DNA of 64,000 bases, taken from Phlebotomus papatasi (lineage: Eukaryota; Arthropoda; Insecta; Diptera; Psychodidae). A model generated the notes under the pieces. That model was given only the letters and a program-made list of their open reading frames with translations, did not search any database and was not told the origin of the DNA. A program made the translations under genes and the position numbers. Location: contig NC_077222.1 of the NCBI RefSeq assembly GCF_024763615.1, positions 31,372,001-31,436,000 of the forward strand. The letters are read 5' to 3'. This document shows positions 1 to 9,660 of the stretch, piece after piece (the stretch's first letter is position 1; each line of letters opens with the position of its first letter).

Positions 1-2100
1 CTATATTTAGATCATGTTCTTCAATTTAGAATGATTAAAAGGTGTCTTAGTAAATTCCGAAATAGGGATTTATACCCTTCGAAAGATCAACGCCATTTTA
101 AACGGCCTCTAACATTGATAACGATATTGTGAGTATCCTAATGGAAGAAAATTTATGCATAATATTTGAAAATATTGTTAAGATGTTGTAAAAGAATAAT
201 TTGCTTGTATTTCGTTATTTCCAAAATATTGGATACATTTCCAAGATCGGTATATGAGTTCCACATTTTTCTTGACTGAAATGCTTAAGGTGAACCGAAC
301 GAATGTGGCCATTTTTCTCCTCGTTTGTTACGACAAATAATCTTGTTTTGGATCGATTGGAAAAAAGTGATGGAAAAGGTCTTGAAAAAAACAGTCAAGC
401 CTATTGGAAAAACTGACCTTCATCTCACGATGGCGATGTTGCAAATTTAAGAAGATTTCAGGGAAATTGTTTAATTTAGGCTATCTAAACTCGATGAAAT
501 AGTCATAGAAGACAAGAACAGTGAGCATTTTTTTTAGTTTTGATTAGTTTTTTTTGAGAAAACTCAGTTTTTGGCCAAAAGAAAAAAAGCATAATTTTCG
601 AAGGCAATAACGTGAAATTGTGTGTCTCATAACAGAAGTTGTCAAAGTGCTAAAGGGGTTGTATAGTAGGAAATTCTTCAAAACCTAGAATAATCTCCGT
701 TAATTGAGCCTTCCGATTAGCATTTCTTCCAATTTATATCGAATAATATGTAAAAAAAATGTAACTTTCCCAAAAACTGTCAAAAACAACCTTTCGAACT
801 ATTTTCAAGAAAAACGGATCTTTTCCTTAAAAAAATGGAATTGATAGGGGAAAATACTCTAGGTTGGACCACAAATATGAAGTTCAAACTTGATGATTTT
901 TTTTTGTGAGAAAATCGAAAATTAATCCCAATTTTCATTACACCGAAAAAAATTTTTAGTTAATTGAGATCCCATGCTTATATCATTTACCATTCAAAAT
1001 CCCTTAGTTTCTTTTTATGAGGTAAATAAAACTACTGCGTCGATTTGGTCCAAGGCATGGTACAATTTTTGCCTTCGTATGTGACGTTACATGCCTTTGA
1101 ATCTAGAATTTTCTCGGAAAATATATCTATCGAAACACTAAACAATCTATTATTGATTAGACTGAGGTCTAATACACTCACTGAAACTATTACTACAGAG
1201 AAAAACGCTAACAAAAAGAATCTTTTCCAATTTTTCTGAAATACTGCTATTCCAGTAGGAATAAATTGTTGGAAAAGCCATATTATCGATATGACAACCC
1301 TAAAATACGACTGTAAAAAGAGAAGGGTGATACTTTATGCCATTTTGAAGTCAATAACCTGAGGTTATTTTGTTTCCGGAAACAAATAAAAACAAAATTT
1401 TGGAAATTGTTTCTTAAATGATATCAATCCAAATGTCTTGCCTTTGTGTGATCCTGCAAGATCACCATGGTGAGCAATGAAATAACCCTAGCCACGTACC
1501 GATTTGAAGACTTTTAAACATCTTCATCGGACCATCATTTCCAGACTCTCAAAAAGACAACACATTACACTATAACCATTCCGATTGGAGTGAAATGAAA
1601 ATAAAGCTACAAAATTTGCTATTTTCCTCACGATACAAGAATAATCCTACTTTTAAGTAAGTACATTATATACGATGCATTTAGTCAGCAGTGACGGTGA
1701 ATTTATTTGCTTTACTGCTAGAATCCTTGAGGATTTTTCGAGCGCAATGTGAAGCAAAACATACAAAAATGTGAGGTTGTGGAATAACATATGACATAAT
1801 GGCGGTAGTGTTACTAGATAAGCATTCGAAGGCATGAAATTCTTAAATTCTAAGGCAAGATATGGGGTGATTTTGCATGTTATCCACCACCCACAAAAAT
1901 GGTACCCTTCTCGAGAAAAACTATGTTGACGATAATCAACTTTAATTAACCCTTTATCATTCACACTAGTCACTTTTTTCCAAAAATCATTTTAAATAGG
2001 AAAAGCACATGTAAAATTCAATACCAAAATGAAGCTTTGAGTTCATTTTCAATTTTTTCTTCTAAAAGCATAAAAACGCATCACTAGGCCTTCTATTTTT
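1..2100. other. No gene recognised
   Basis: AT-rich DNA with only short, low-complexity open frames on both strands and no splice-bounded exon I can support. I see no transposase or reverse-transcriptase signature. The membrane half of the ABCG5-like gene was looked for here on the minus strand and not found. Confidence 0.5.
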
Positions 2101-2111
2101 GGAGGAGACTC

Positions 2112-2226
2112 GTAATTGATAATAAGCTAACTAATATTTGATAGAAATGTGTAAGTTTTTTAGAAAAACCAAAAGAAATTCACAATATTCGAAGGCATGA
2201 ACGTTCGAAGGGACAGTACTTTCCCC
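2112..2226 (+). repeat. Partial foldback MITE, GAAGGCATGAACGTTCG family
   Basis: This is the loop and right arm of the same hairpin element that is complete at 21661-21875. The stretch holds GATAATAAGCTAACTAATAT, then TCGAAGGCATGAACGTTCG, and ends in TTTCCCC followed by TA. The left arm is degraded or missing. Confidence 0.7.
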
Positions 2227-2228
2227 TA

Positions 2229-3173
2229 TATCTTTGAAGGACAAATATTAGGTCAGGATCAATTGAAATTACACTCTTGATTATATTAATTATATTTTTG
2301 AAAGTATTAACTATTGAATTTGCATTGGGTGGCCTACGAACTTATGCAATCATCCAATAGTTATTTCTGATAGTTTCCTGTAGCTAAACCAGCTAAACCA
2401 TCCGAAAGAATCGACCATTACTACATTATTCCAACTGAAAATGTAATTTGAAATTTAAATATTTGTAAGGCATTATCAATTAAGTTTCCTTCATTGGAAC
2501 AGTGGACGTTAGTTGAACGATATTTGAATTTTTTTAACCATAATTTTGATGAGGAACTCAAAATAATTTCAATAAAAAACAACATTAATTTAACTCTCAG
2601 GACAATCCTTAATTGCGCTATATGCTCACAAGTAATTTTTCTACTGTAATTAAATGAAAAGCGCATAAATCATTACATTTTTGAGATTTCCACTTCCGCA
2701 GTACTTCCACCTCAGTGTACACCACTTCCAAGCTAACAACTTCCCCTTGGAAAAAGAAGAGAAGATCACGAAGAAGGACAAGCCTACTTACACTCAAGGG
2801 GTAGTTCTTCGCGTTTTCCTTTCTTTTGCCCATCTAAAACAGTGAGGAAATCTCAAAATTCCAAATTAGAAATGATTCCAAATTACCCATATAGATATAA
2901 ACCTACGGATAGGACAAGATGAGCATTTTCCTAAGGAGCCAGCGAAGCGACCTCAAAAACTGAAATGAAATCAAGTGTTCTGAAGCAATGAATTTATCAT
3001 TGTTTTTCTTTTTCTTGTCGGGTTGGTGTGTGATTCAATATCAGTGAGGAATTTAACTAACTAGAAGCCTAGAACAAGAATTAGGATTCTTGTTCTATAG
3101 ACAAGAATGAACTACCGCTGCTGATAAAACAAAATTCAATATAAAATTGGGTGGATTATTGAAAGAAATTCAC
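2229..3173. other. No gene recognised
   Basis: This is the spacer downstream of the BED zinc-finger gene. Short minus-strand open frames at 2421-2833 have neither homology features nor splice context that I can recognise. Confidence 0.45.
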
Positions 3174-3177
3174 ATTG

Positions 3178-3183
3178 TTTATT
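3178..3183 (-). terminator. Poly(A) signal AATAAA of the BED zinc-finger gene
   Basis: On the minus strand AATAAA lies about 50 bp past the stop codon of the 3233-5635 gene, the usual place for a cleavage signal. No other canonical hexamer lies closer. Confidence 0.6.
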
Positions 3184-3232
3184 AAAATGTCTTGCACCTG
3201 AAGAGTGTCTTACAAAAGCATTTAGTGGATAT

Positions 3233-5635
3233 TTAGTGTAATCCTGTGTTCTGGCGTAGGAAAAGCAATGGAATCATCTCGTCCTTGGGCAGATTCTGAA
3301 TCTTCTCCGACACATAAATACTGTCTGGACTGAGGACATGGCGACTTCTGGACGATGTGGCGGGAATGTTGAGCACACGGCGAGCCAGTTTCTTAAGACT
3401 GGGACACTGATTGAAGCCCTTCCAAAATTGCAGGACATCCACGGGCTCCGTGAGACGAATGTCCATGTAAGTTTTAATTTCCGTCTCAATGGGTTCCTCA
3501 GACACGGAATTGTCCATGAATTCCATGAAATTGATCAGTGATGAATTTGAAGTGCCAGGAATGGGTTCACTGAGATTCATCTTGATGGATTTATTGGCTG
3601 AAGAACTGTCATCAGTACTAGATCCCATGACAGTTTCCAGATTCTGCCGTACAACATCTAGAATATCATTCTTCTCATCTTCATGCAAGAAACGCATATT
3701 CTTGAAATTGGGATCAAGGAATAGGGCTATTTTGTGATACTGAGACACAGTGAAGTGTTTCTTGAGTAAAGCATTAGCACTGTTTTTGATGTGTGCCACA
3801 AATTCGCCATTTTTGGGCAATATTCGACCACTCTGCTGGAACTTCTTAGTCCACAGGTACACTTCATTGAGGGTGGTGTTACTTTCAGAGCGGACACTGT
3901 CAAGGGATTGTTGGAAGGGTTCCAGGAAATCTAGCACTTGAATAATAGTTTCGAGTTTTTCATTGAAAAACTCTTGGAAAATGTCCTCTTCACTGTGGTA
4001 GGTCTCGGAAAAATTTGCAATGGCCTTCAAGAGCCGGAAGTACTTGTGCCATCGTGTGGGATAGCTGGCTTCGAGGATCTCTTTGAAGGAAACCACACCT
4101 TGTTGCATCAAATGGTGCGAAAGGTCATCGATTGACTTGAGGAATGTGGGAAATTCAGTGAGAAGATCATCCAGTACCTGGATTAATATCTCACACATGC
4201 AGTTCATCACAGTGACGTTGGGGAATGCTTCGCGAATTACAGTATCTTCCATCCGGATCACCATTTTTAGACCTTCGAGCTGGACGGAATCGAGAAACTC
4301 ACTGAGTATCTCATGGACAATGACCCGAATGTTCTGGGCATTTGCTTCAGGAAGGACACGAGAGCCCAGATTGTACCGAGTCAGGATGAAGTTTTCATCA
4401 ATAAGGAAGACCTCTACGGTGAGGCACATGTCGTCACGATGACGCCACAGATCCAGACATACGCAAATGTCATTGCCGGTGAGAACGGACTTGATTTCTT
4501 CCTTCATTTGCGCCATCACCGCTTCAATGTGCGTTCCTGCCAATTCTTGGGGCATTGTGAGGATGTTCTCAATACTCTGGTGCCCGTACTCAGCACCAAT
4601 ATTTAATAGGATTTGAGCAAATTCATGGAAACCTGGCTGTTGGAAAAATGCCAGTGGCAGGAGATCCCGGGCGGCAAATTTTATCTGAGCCGTAGCAAAA
4701 TGGGCCAAATCACCAGGAGGAATGATTTTTGACTCCCCACGTAGACCAGAATTGGCCAGGAAATGTGGCATCAGCGACACCAAGGCTGACGTCATGGCTT
4801 GCTGCCGATTAGCATGCTCAGCATCTGTTATGTCATCTGCGGAGGACGTTGGGGCGTAGTTTAAAGTGCCCTGGATAACCCGCGGAGGTGATTTCGATGG
4901 AGCCCTCATATTGCACCTATGTCGGACCAGACTTGCCGTTCCGGTTTTTTTCTTGTACGACAGCACTACGCCACAGTGCATGCAGCGGATAAAATCCTGC
5001 CTGATGCTGTTGTAGTAGATGATCTTGAATTGCTTCCACATGTGATTCTTGTACTTGGTGGGATCACGTGCTGTGATGCTGGGATCATTGGCACGAATAA
5101 GGGCTTCCAGTTCGTGCTTCTGCAGCTTAAAACTCAGATCGGCCTTGCCATCCAACTCCTCCATACTGACATCTGGTTCAGGGAATGAGCCATCGCTATA
5201 GCCAAATATTGGTTCCTCTTTAATAGTGATGTCATCTTTAATATCATCACCCATGGTCTGGGAATCCCTGTCATCATCCACCATTTCTTGAGATTGATCA
5301 GGAAGAAAGGAAGCAGTTGAAGTGGAGGCCCGATGGCTGTTAGCTGTCTCATTAGGGGTTTCGCGACATCGACCCTCACATTTGTGGCGCAACAGACTAG
5401 CTGTGCCTGTTTTACTTTTGTAAGCTAACACATTGTCGCAATCCAAGCACTTCACAAAGTTCTGGCGAACACCGCGATAGACAATGGGCCTGAAGTACTT
5501 CCAAACGTGACTTTTGATATTCTCCGGCATCACAATGTCGATCTCATCACTCGCTTCGCGCAGTTTTTGTTCAAGTTCTGCTCGTGACAGCAGAACTGCC
5601 TGGCATGACGATGTGGGTCCGTATTCTTGCTTCAT
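3233..5635 (-). CDS. Double BED zinc-finger protein derived from a hAT transposase (Dref/ZBED-like)
   Basis: Predicted 800-residue nuclear DNA-binding protein. Two BED fingers lie at about residues 43-90 and 197-242; each has a W/F-rich lead, a CxxC pair and the shared block KTGTASL followed by RHxC. A hAT-type body follows: CLDLWRHRDD near residue 400, a TRWHKYF motif, and a C-terminal dimerisation region with IPATSS at about 760. The usual hAT catalytic surroundings are degraded (no clear TDN motif, and the CxH box reads NCMC), so it is probably a domesticated regulator and not an active transposase. An IKEE motif between the fingers fits a SUMO site. The frame can be extended upstream to 5659 only from a GTG; an in-frame TAG lies above it, and the first ATG is at 5635. 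Calling it Dref itself would be a guess. Confidence 0.88.
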   Translation of the reverse strand: MKQEYGPTSSCQAVLLSRAELEQKLREASDEIDIVMPENIKSHVWKYFRPIVYRGVRQNFVKCLDCDNVLAYKSKTGTASLLRHKCEGRCRETPNETANSHRASTSTASFLPDQSQEMVDDDRDSQTMGDDIKDDITIKEEPIFGYSDGSFPEPDVSMEELDGKADLSFKLQKHELEALIRANDPSITARDPTKYKNHMWKQFKIIYYNSIRQDFIRCMHCGVVLSYKKKTGTASLVRHRCNMRAPSKSPPRVIQGTLNYAPTSSADDITDAEHANRQQAMTSALVSLMPHFLANSGLRGESKIIPPGDLAHFATAQIKFAARDLLPLAFFQQPGFHEFAQILLNIGAEYGHQSIENILTMPQELAGTHIEAVMAQMKEEIKSVLTGNDICVCLDLWRHRDDMCLTVEVFLIDENFILTRYNLGSRVLPEANAQNIRVIVHEILSEFLDSVQLEGLKMVIRMEDTVIREAFPNVTVMNCMCEILIQVLDDLLTEFPTFLKSIDDLSHHLMQQGVVSFKEILEASYPTRWHKYFRLLKAIANFSETYHSEEDIFQEFFNEKLETIIQVLDFLEPFQQSLDSVRSESNTTLNEVYLWTKKFQQSGRILPKNGEFVAHIKNSANALLKKHFTVSQYHKIALFLDPNFKNMRFLHEDEKNDILDVVRQNLETVMGSSTDDSSSANKSIKMNLSEPIPGTSNSSLINFMEFMDNSVSEEPIETEIKTYMDIRLTEPVDVLQFWKGFNQCPSLKKLARRVLNIPATSSRSRHVLSPDSIYVSEKIQNLPKDEMIPLLFLRQNTGLH

Positions 5636-5705
5636 TGTCTTCAGCACACACACAGTCACCCGTGGCTGGACGGTGGATTGCTAGCGGACGCGAAATGGCT
5701 GTCCA

Positions 5706-5796
5706 CTGTGAAGAGAGAAAAAAAAAACTGGTATCTACAGGGTGTCTTTGTTCACATCTGCAACGAAGCACGGAAGGTGTGCGTGGGTCAACTCAC
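5706..5796 (-). other. 5'UTR intron of the BED zinc-finger gene
   Basis: Read on the minus strand, a consensus donor AG|GTGAGTT ends an upstream exon at 5797. A strong acceptor, a run of T then CTCTCTTCACAG, opens the coding exon at 5705, 70 nt before the ATG. This gives a 91 bp intron, a normal size for an insect. The upstream exon is noncoding in this frame and its 5' end was not found. Confidence 0.65.
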
Positions 5797-6563
5797 CTCT
5801 ATAATGCCCTTTCTTGGAATTCTCCAGTTACCGAAAGATATTCCCAAGATTGGGAAAATACGCAGACGAGATTTGGAACTTCTTCCCAAGGAGAAAATAA
5901 TTGACTTTGTCACTGATGTATCTATCTCACTCTATTTGTTTGTCTCGTGCAGCACAGGAACCAGCTACATTCACTGCCAACCAACCACTGACTCTGTGAG
6001 TCTCTCCACATCGTCCACATAGCGAATGTCGCCACTCACACAAGCCCTCGTACGTGTCTCTCGAAATCGATGAACGACCGAGAATTCTCCTCCACAGTTC
6101 ACGGCCCATGTAACACACCCGAACAATATCTCACGAACACATGGGAAAGCCCGATCCAATGGATTCTCCAACCACTTCTCACCTTCCCACTCTGCCGACA
6201 TACACATGCCACTGGTCAGACAGAGATGATAAACATAGAAACACACATACTAAAAGGAGACGCATGCGTGTATTGGAGCATGTCACGTATTCACCACTTG
6301 CGTGACTCACGTAATTCCACTGTTTCTTTTTTTTACCTTCGGTTTGCGGACTCCTCCTCTCTCTTTCCATCTACTGTAAATTTATCTCTGGCCAGAGCGA
6401 GGAGAAAAATACCGCTGTGGACCCTCGTAAACGCGGAGGTGATACCGAGACCGAGTCATGAAATCCAGAGAGGTATTGGCGCGTTCGTCACGATTTTGCT
6501 CATAAATTGAGTGGCGGGAAACTAAGGGGCTGCTCAAAAGAATATTTTGAGCTCTACACTCAC
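5797..6563 (-). promoter_or_regulatory. Probable first exon and promoter of the BED gene; no other gene seen
   Basis: This stretch is less AT-rich than its flanks and rich in CACA/CTCT. It lies between the 5' splice donor of the BED gene and the last visible ABCG5-like exon. It must hold the BED transcription start, but no TATA or initiator is convincing. Open frames on both strands here look like neither transporter membrane segments nor any family I know. Confidence 0.4.
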
Positions 6564-6707
6564 CTTCGATCAACTGTTGAAAGACACAGGTAATACATTA
6601 AAGGATTTTCCAGCTGAGGGCAAGGGAAACCAATTCCATGGAAGTACTCCAACATAGCCCTAGTACCTCCGGAGTAAACCACACCGCCCAAGCAAAGGAA
6701 CAGCGCT
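6564..6707 (-). CDS. ABCG5-like exon 4 (linker)
   Basis: 144 nt from acceptor T-run AAG to donor AG|GTGAGTG. Phase 2 in and phase 2 out match exon 3. It encodes ALFLCLGGVVYSGG, EYFHGIGFPCP and NPLMYYLCLSTVDR, the conserved linker between the ATP domain and the first membrane helix. It was found by splice-frame matching and is too short to stand out as an open frame. Confidence 0.82.
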
Positions 6708-8941
6708 CTTAAAAAAACAAAAAATATATATTTATATAATGCCGTAGATGCACTTAAAGGATGGTCTTCATTGATCCGATCTACCTTATTTGATCAGTAA
6801 AGGCCCATCCTTAATTCTAGAATTGAGGAAAAATTTACGAACAGCAGAGGGACAAAGTCACCTAGGATTTATGTACTACCGTAGATGCGCTTAAAGGATG
6901 GTCTCCATTGATCCGATCTACCCTATTCGATAGTTGAAGACCCATCCTTAAGTTCTACAATTGAGGAAAAATTTACGAACAGCAAAGTGACAAAGTCACC
7001 CCCGCAGATTAAAGTCACCTAGGATTTATGTACTACCGTAGATGCGCTTAAAGGATGGTCTTCATTGACCCGATCTACCCTATCCGATCGGTGAAGAGGG
7101 TGAAGACCCATCCTTAAGTTCTAGAATTAAGGAAAACTTTACGAACAGCAGAGAGGCAAAGCCATCCCCGCAGATCAAAGTTACCTAGGATTTATGTAGT
7201 ACCGTAGATACGCTTAAGGGATGGTCTTCATTGACCCGATCTACCCTATCCGATCGGTGAAGAGGGTGAAGACCCATCCTTAAATTCTAGAATTGAAGAA
7301 AAGTTTACGAACAGCAGAGGGACAAAGTCACCCTCGCAAATCAAAGTCACCTAGGATTTATGTAGTACCGTAGATGCACTTAAAGGATGGTTTTCATTGG
7401 TCCGATCTACCCTATCTGATCGGTGAAGACCCATCCTTAAGTTCTAGAATTAAGGAAAAGTTTACGAACAGCAGAGGGACAAAGTCATCTAGGATTTATG
7501 TAGTACCGTAGATGCGCTTAAAGGATGCTCTTCATTGATTCGATCTACCCTATCCGATCGGTGAAAACCCATCCTTAAGTTCTAGAATTGAAGAAAAGTT
7601 TACGAACAGCAGAGGGACAAAGTCACCCACGCAGATCAAAGTCGCCTAGGATTTATGTACTACCGTAGATACGCTTAAAGGATGCTCTTCATTGATCCGA
7701 TCTGCCCTATCCGATCGGTGAAGACCCATCCTTAAGTTCTAGAATTAAGGAAAAGTTTACGAACAGCAGAGGGACAAAGTCATCTAGGATTTATGTAGTA
7801 CCGTAGATGCGCTTAAGGGATGCTCGTCATTGATCCAATCTACCCTATCCGATCGGTGAAAACCCATCCTTAAGTTGTAGAATTAAGGAAAAGTTTACGA
7901 ACAGCAGAGGGACAAAGCCACCCCCGCAGATTAAAGTCACCTAGGATTTATGTACTACCGTAGATGAGCTTAAAGGATGGTCTTCATTGATCCGATCTAC
8001 TCTATCCGATAGGTGAAAACCTATCCTTAAGTTCTAGAATTGAGGAAAAGTTTACGAACAGCAGAGGGACAAAGTCACCCCTGCAGATCAAAGTCTCCCG
8101 CATCTACGGTCTATAAAAGTAGGACTATTATCAAAACTTACCTATCCAGGAAGGGAAATACATCTGAACGAGGCTTTTCAAGGGATAGCAGGACACCGCA
8201 ACCACTCTTTTTAGCAGAATTGGACAGGATTGAGATTAATAGATATGCACTGAGAGGATCTAGTCCTTGAGTGGGTTCGTCCAAGAGAAGCATAACTGGA
8301 TCGCGAACCAACTGAACACCAATGGCAAGTCGCCTCTTTTCGCTGATTGTAAGGTATTCTACCCTTTTATTGCTGACTTGAGACAGGGCTAGATCAGCTA
8401 GAATCTGACGGACCTTTGAAGCTTTCAAGTAGCCAGTAAACTGTAATGTAGGATCATGAAGTATTAGTTACAGTTTGGTCAGTAAAGGACCTCTTCAATT
8501 AGTACACTTACAATGGTGGGGGTGTAATGCAGGGTCTGCGAAACCGTAAGTCCGGGAATAAAGTTAGTAGCATGTGTGACATATCCACATCGTTGCTGGA
8601 ATAGGCTCTTGGTCAAAGGAGCTCCATTTAGTAAGACCTGTCCTCTAGTGGAGCCATCTCCGCGCCTTGCGATCACATCCAGCAAGGCTCTCTTGCCGCT
8701 TCCTTTGGATCCTAGGATCGCCATAACTTCTCCACTGTGCACGGTTAAATTGACACACTTGAGGACGAGTGCTGAGGTGTCTCCACCGCTGAAGCATCCA
8801 CCCCCATCGACCTGTAGGTCATACATTTAAATCATGATCAATGGACAAATTGGTTATCCAGGGAAGGGTAGCCATAGGGAGTCTTACCTCTGTCGTGTGA
8901 TAGATATTGTGCGCTTCCAATACATAATCACTCCCGATCAT
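6564..8941 (-). CDS. ABCG5-like ABC half transporter, nucleotide-binding half (4 exons, C-terminus not found)
   Basis: Exons 8941-8888, 8811-8512, 8440-8142 and 6707-6564 join in frame with consensus splice sites to about 266 residues. These cover the whole ATP-binding domain and linker of an ABCG half transporter (sterol/lipid export type, plasma membrane). Its ATP motifs are partly degenerate. Walker A is GSKGSGKR, with R for the usual S/T. The Q-loop position reads YVTHAT. The signature is LTISEKRR instead of a VSGGE type. The H-loop reads SLEKPRSD without histidine. Walker B LLLDEPTQGLDP is intact. LTVSQTLHYT and NPLMYYLCLSTVDR support an ABCG5-like assignment. ABCG5/8 pairs are known to have one degenerate ATP site. 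The membrane half (about 350 residues) is missing here: it is either beyond the left edge, with the BED gene nested in an intron, or lost. Confidence 0.82.
6741..8112. repeat. Tandem array of nine 137-167 bp stem-loop repeats inside an ABCG5-like intron
   Basis: Units start at CCGTAGAT near 6742, 6879, 7036, 7202, 7368, 7506, 7663, 7801 and 7968. Spacings fall into three classes (137-138, 157, 166-167) because two short segments are optional: a CCCCGCAGATTAAAGT-like piece and GAAGAGGGT. Every unit contains two inverted arms, CTTAAAGGATGG then TCTTCATTGATC, and GATCGGTGAAGACCCATCC then TTAAG, around a loop of about 16 nt. A second conserved part reads TTTACGAACAGCAGAGGGAC. The array ends at 8103-8112 with GCATCTACGG, the inverted form of the unit start. 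Confidence 0.93.
8142..8440 (-). CDS. ABCG5-like exon 3 (signature and Walker B)
   Basis: 299 nt from acceptor ACATTACAG to donor AG|GTAAGT, leaving phase 2. It encodes FTGYLKASKV, the degenerate signature LTISEKRR, Walker B LLLDEPTQGLDP and the SLEKPRSD switch region. The 3' splice partner lies beyond the tandem repeat array. Confidence 0.87.
8512..8811 (-). CDS. ABCG5-like exon 2 (Walker A)
   Basis: 100 codons between acceptor CCTACAG and donor GTAAGTG, phase 0 at both ends. It encodes the degenerate Walker A GSKGSGKR, then GQVLLNGAPL and GLTVSQTLHYTPTI. Confidence 0.85.
8888..8941 (-). CDS. ABCG5-like exon 1 (start codon)
   Basis: 18 codons beginning MIGSDYVLEAHNIYHTTE and ending at GAG|GTAAGAC, phase 0. 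The ATG follows a CACA context, and the peptide leads straight into the first beta strand of the nucleotide-binding domain. The start is chosen as the only ATG in the exon that joins exon 2 in frame. Confidence 0.75.
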
Positions 8942-9660
8942 TGTGGAGCTGGAGTTGGCGTCTGACACACACGATCAAGTAACTGGTGATCAATTGCACA
9001 CAACCACAGATTAGTCTACGCAACTTCTTGGGTCGGACCACAAGATAGATGGTTAGGAAGGCACGTTCATTGAGTGCGATCGCGTCAGCGACCAATACTG
9101 TACTGTAGCAGCTCTGAGAGTTTATAGGTGATCCCACAGAGTTGAGCTTCTCTCGGAAAAACGGGGGTCTTTAGTGTGTAGTGGTAGGCCCCATGATGAT
9201 TTTGTGTGACTCAATACTTTAGCGTTACCTGTCGTTTGTGTATTTGTTCAACAGGTAACATTTTACCTGAAGAGGCTTTTAAATCAAACAATTGGGACAG
9301 CATTTCTATCAATAGTTTGGTACTTTCACCTTATGACCCAAACGTGACTCCTGCGTATTTTCCCAATTTCGATTTATTGATTCTTATCGAGGTTTACTTC
9401 ACGCTTTTTATTCTTAGTATGGCTAATGATCTTTAGTATCGTCCAGTGATCGTCTTGTTTGTATTTTCAACCTCACACAGGTGCAATAGGTGAGCTCTTT
9501 AAACAATCAACGTGGATTCTCCAGCAATACAGTTGCGCGTTGATTTTGTACACTCGATCTAGTGTTTAGTGGCTATATGAGAAGTATCTCTGCAAAGGCC
9601 TGAAAGAGCCACAAACGGCACAAAGCACTGGATTGAGTGAACATATGATGGATGTACAGG
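8942..9660. promoter_or_regulatory. Presumed bidirectional promoter region of the ABCG5-like/ABCG8-like pair
   Basis: This lies immediately upstream of the ABCG5-like start codon. ABCG5 and ABCG8 orthologues are commonly head-to-head, so the plus-strand gene probably starts here too. No TATA box is convincing. A possible plus-strand donor, TACAG|GTAAAA, is at 9656-9664. The placement is inference from gene order, not from a core-promoter motif. Confidence 0.35.

Noticed and set aside
3274..5379. Several 60-120 codon open frames in both strands across the BED gene
   Set aside because: Other-frame shadows of the 800-residue coding region.
5627..6022. 131-codon plus-strand open frame containing KDIPKIGKIRRRDLELL
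   Set aside because: It lies antisense to the BED gene 5' region and spans its splice donor. No family motif or plus-strand splice context.
6382..6530. Possible ABCG5-like exon 5 (frame continues after an acceptor GAGCAG at about 6531)
   Set aside because: The frame joins in phase and stays open for about 48 codons, but the peptide (for example SIYEQNRDERANTSL) does not resemble the start of an ABCG membrane domain and it ends in a stop. Probably chance.
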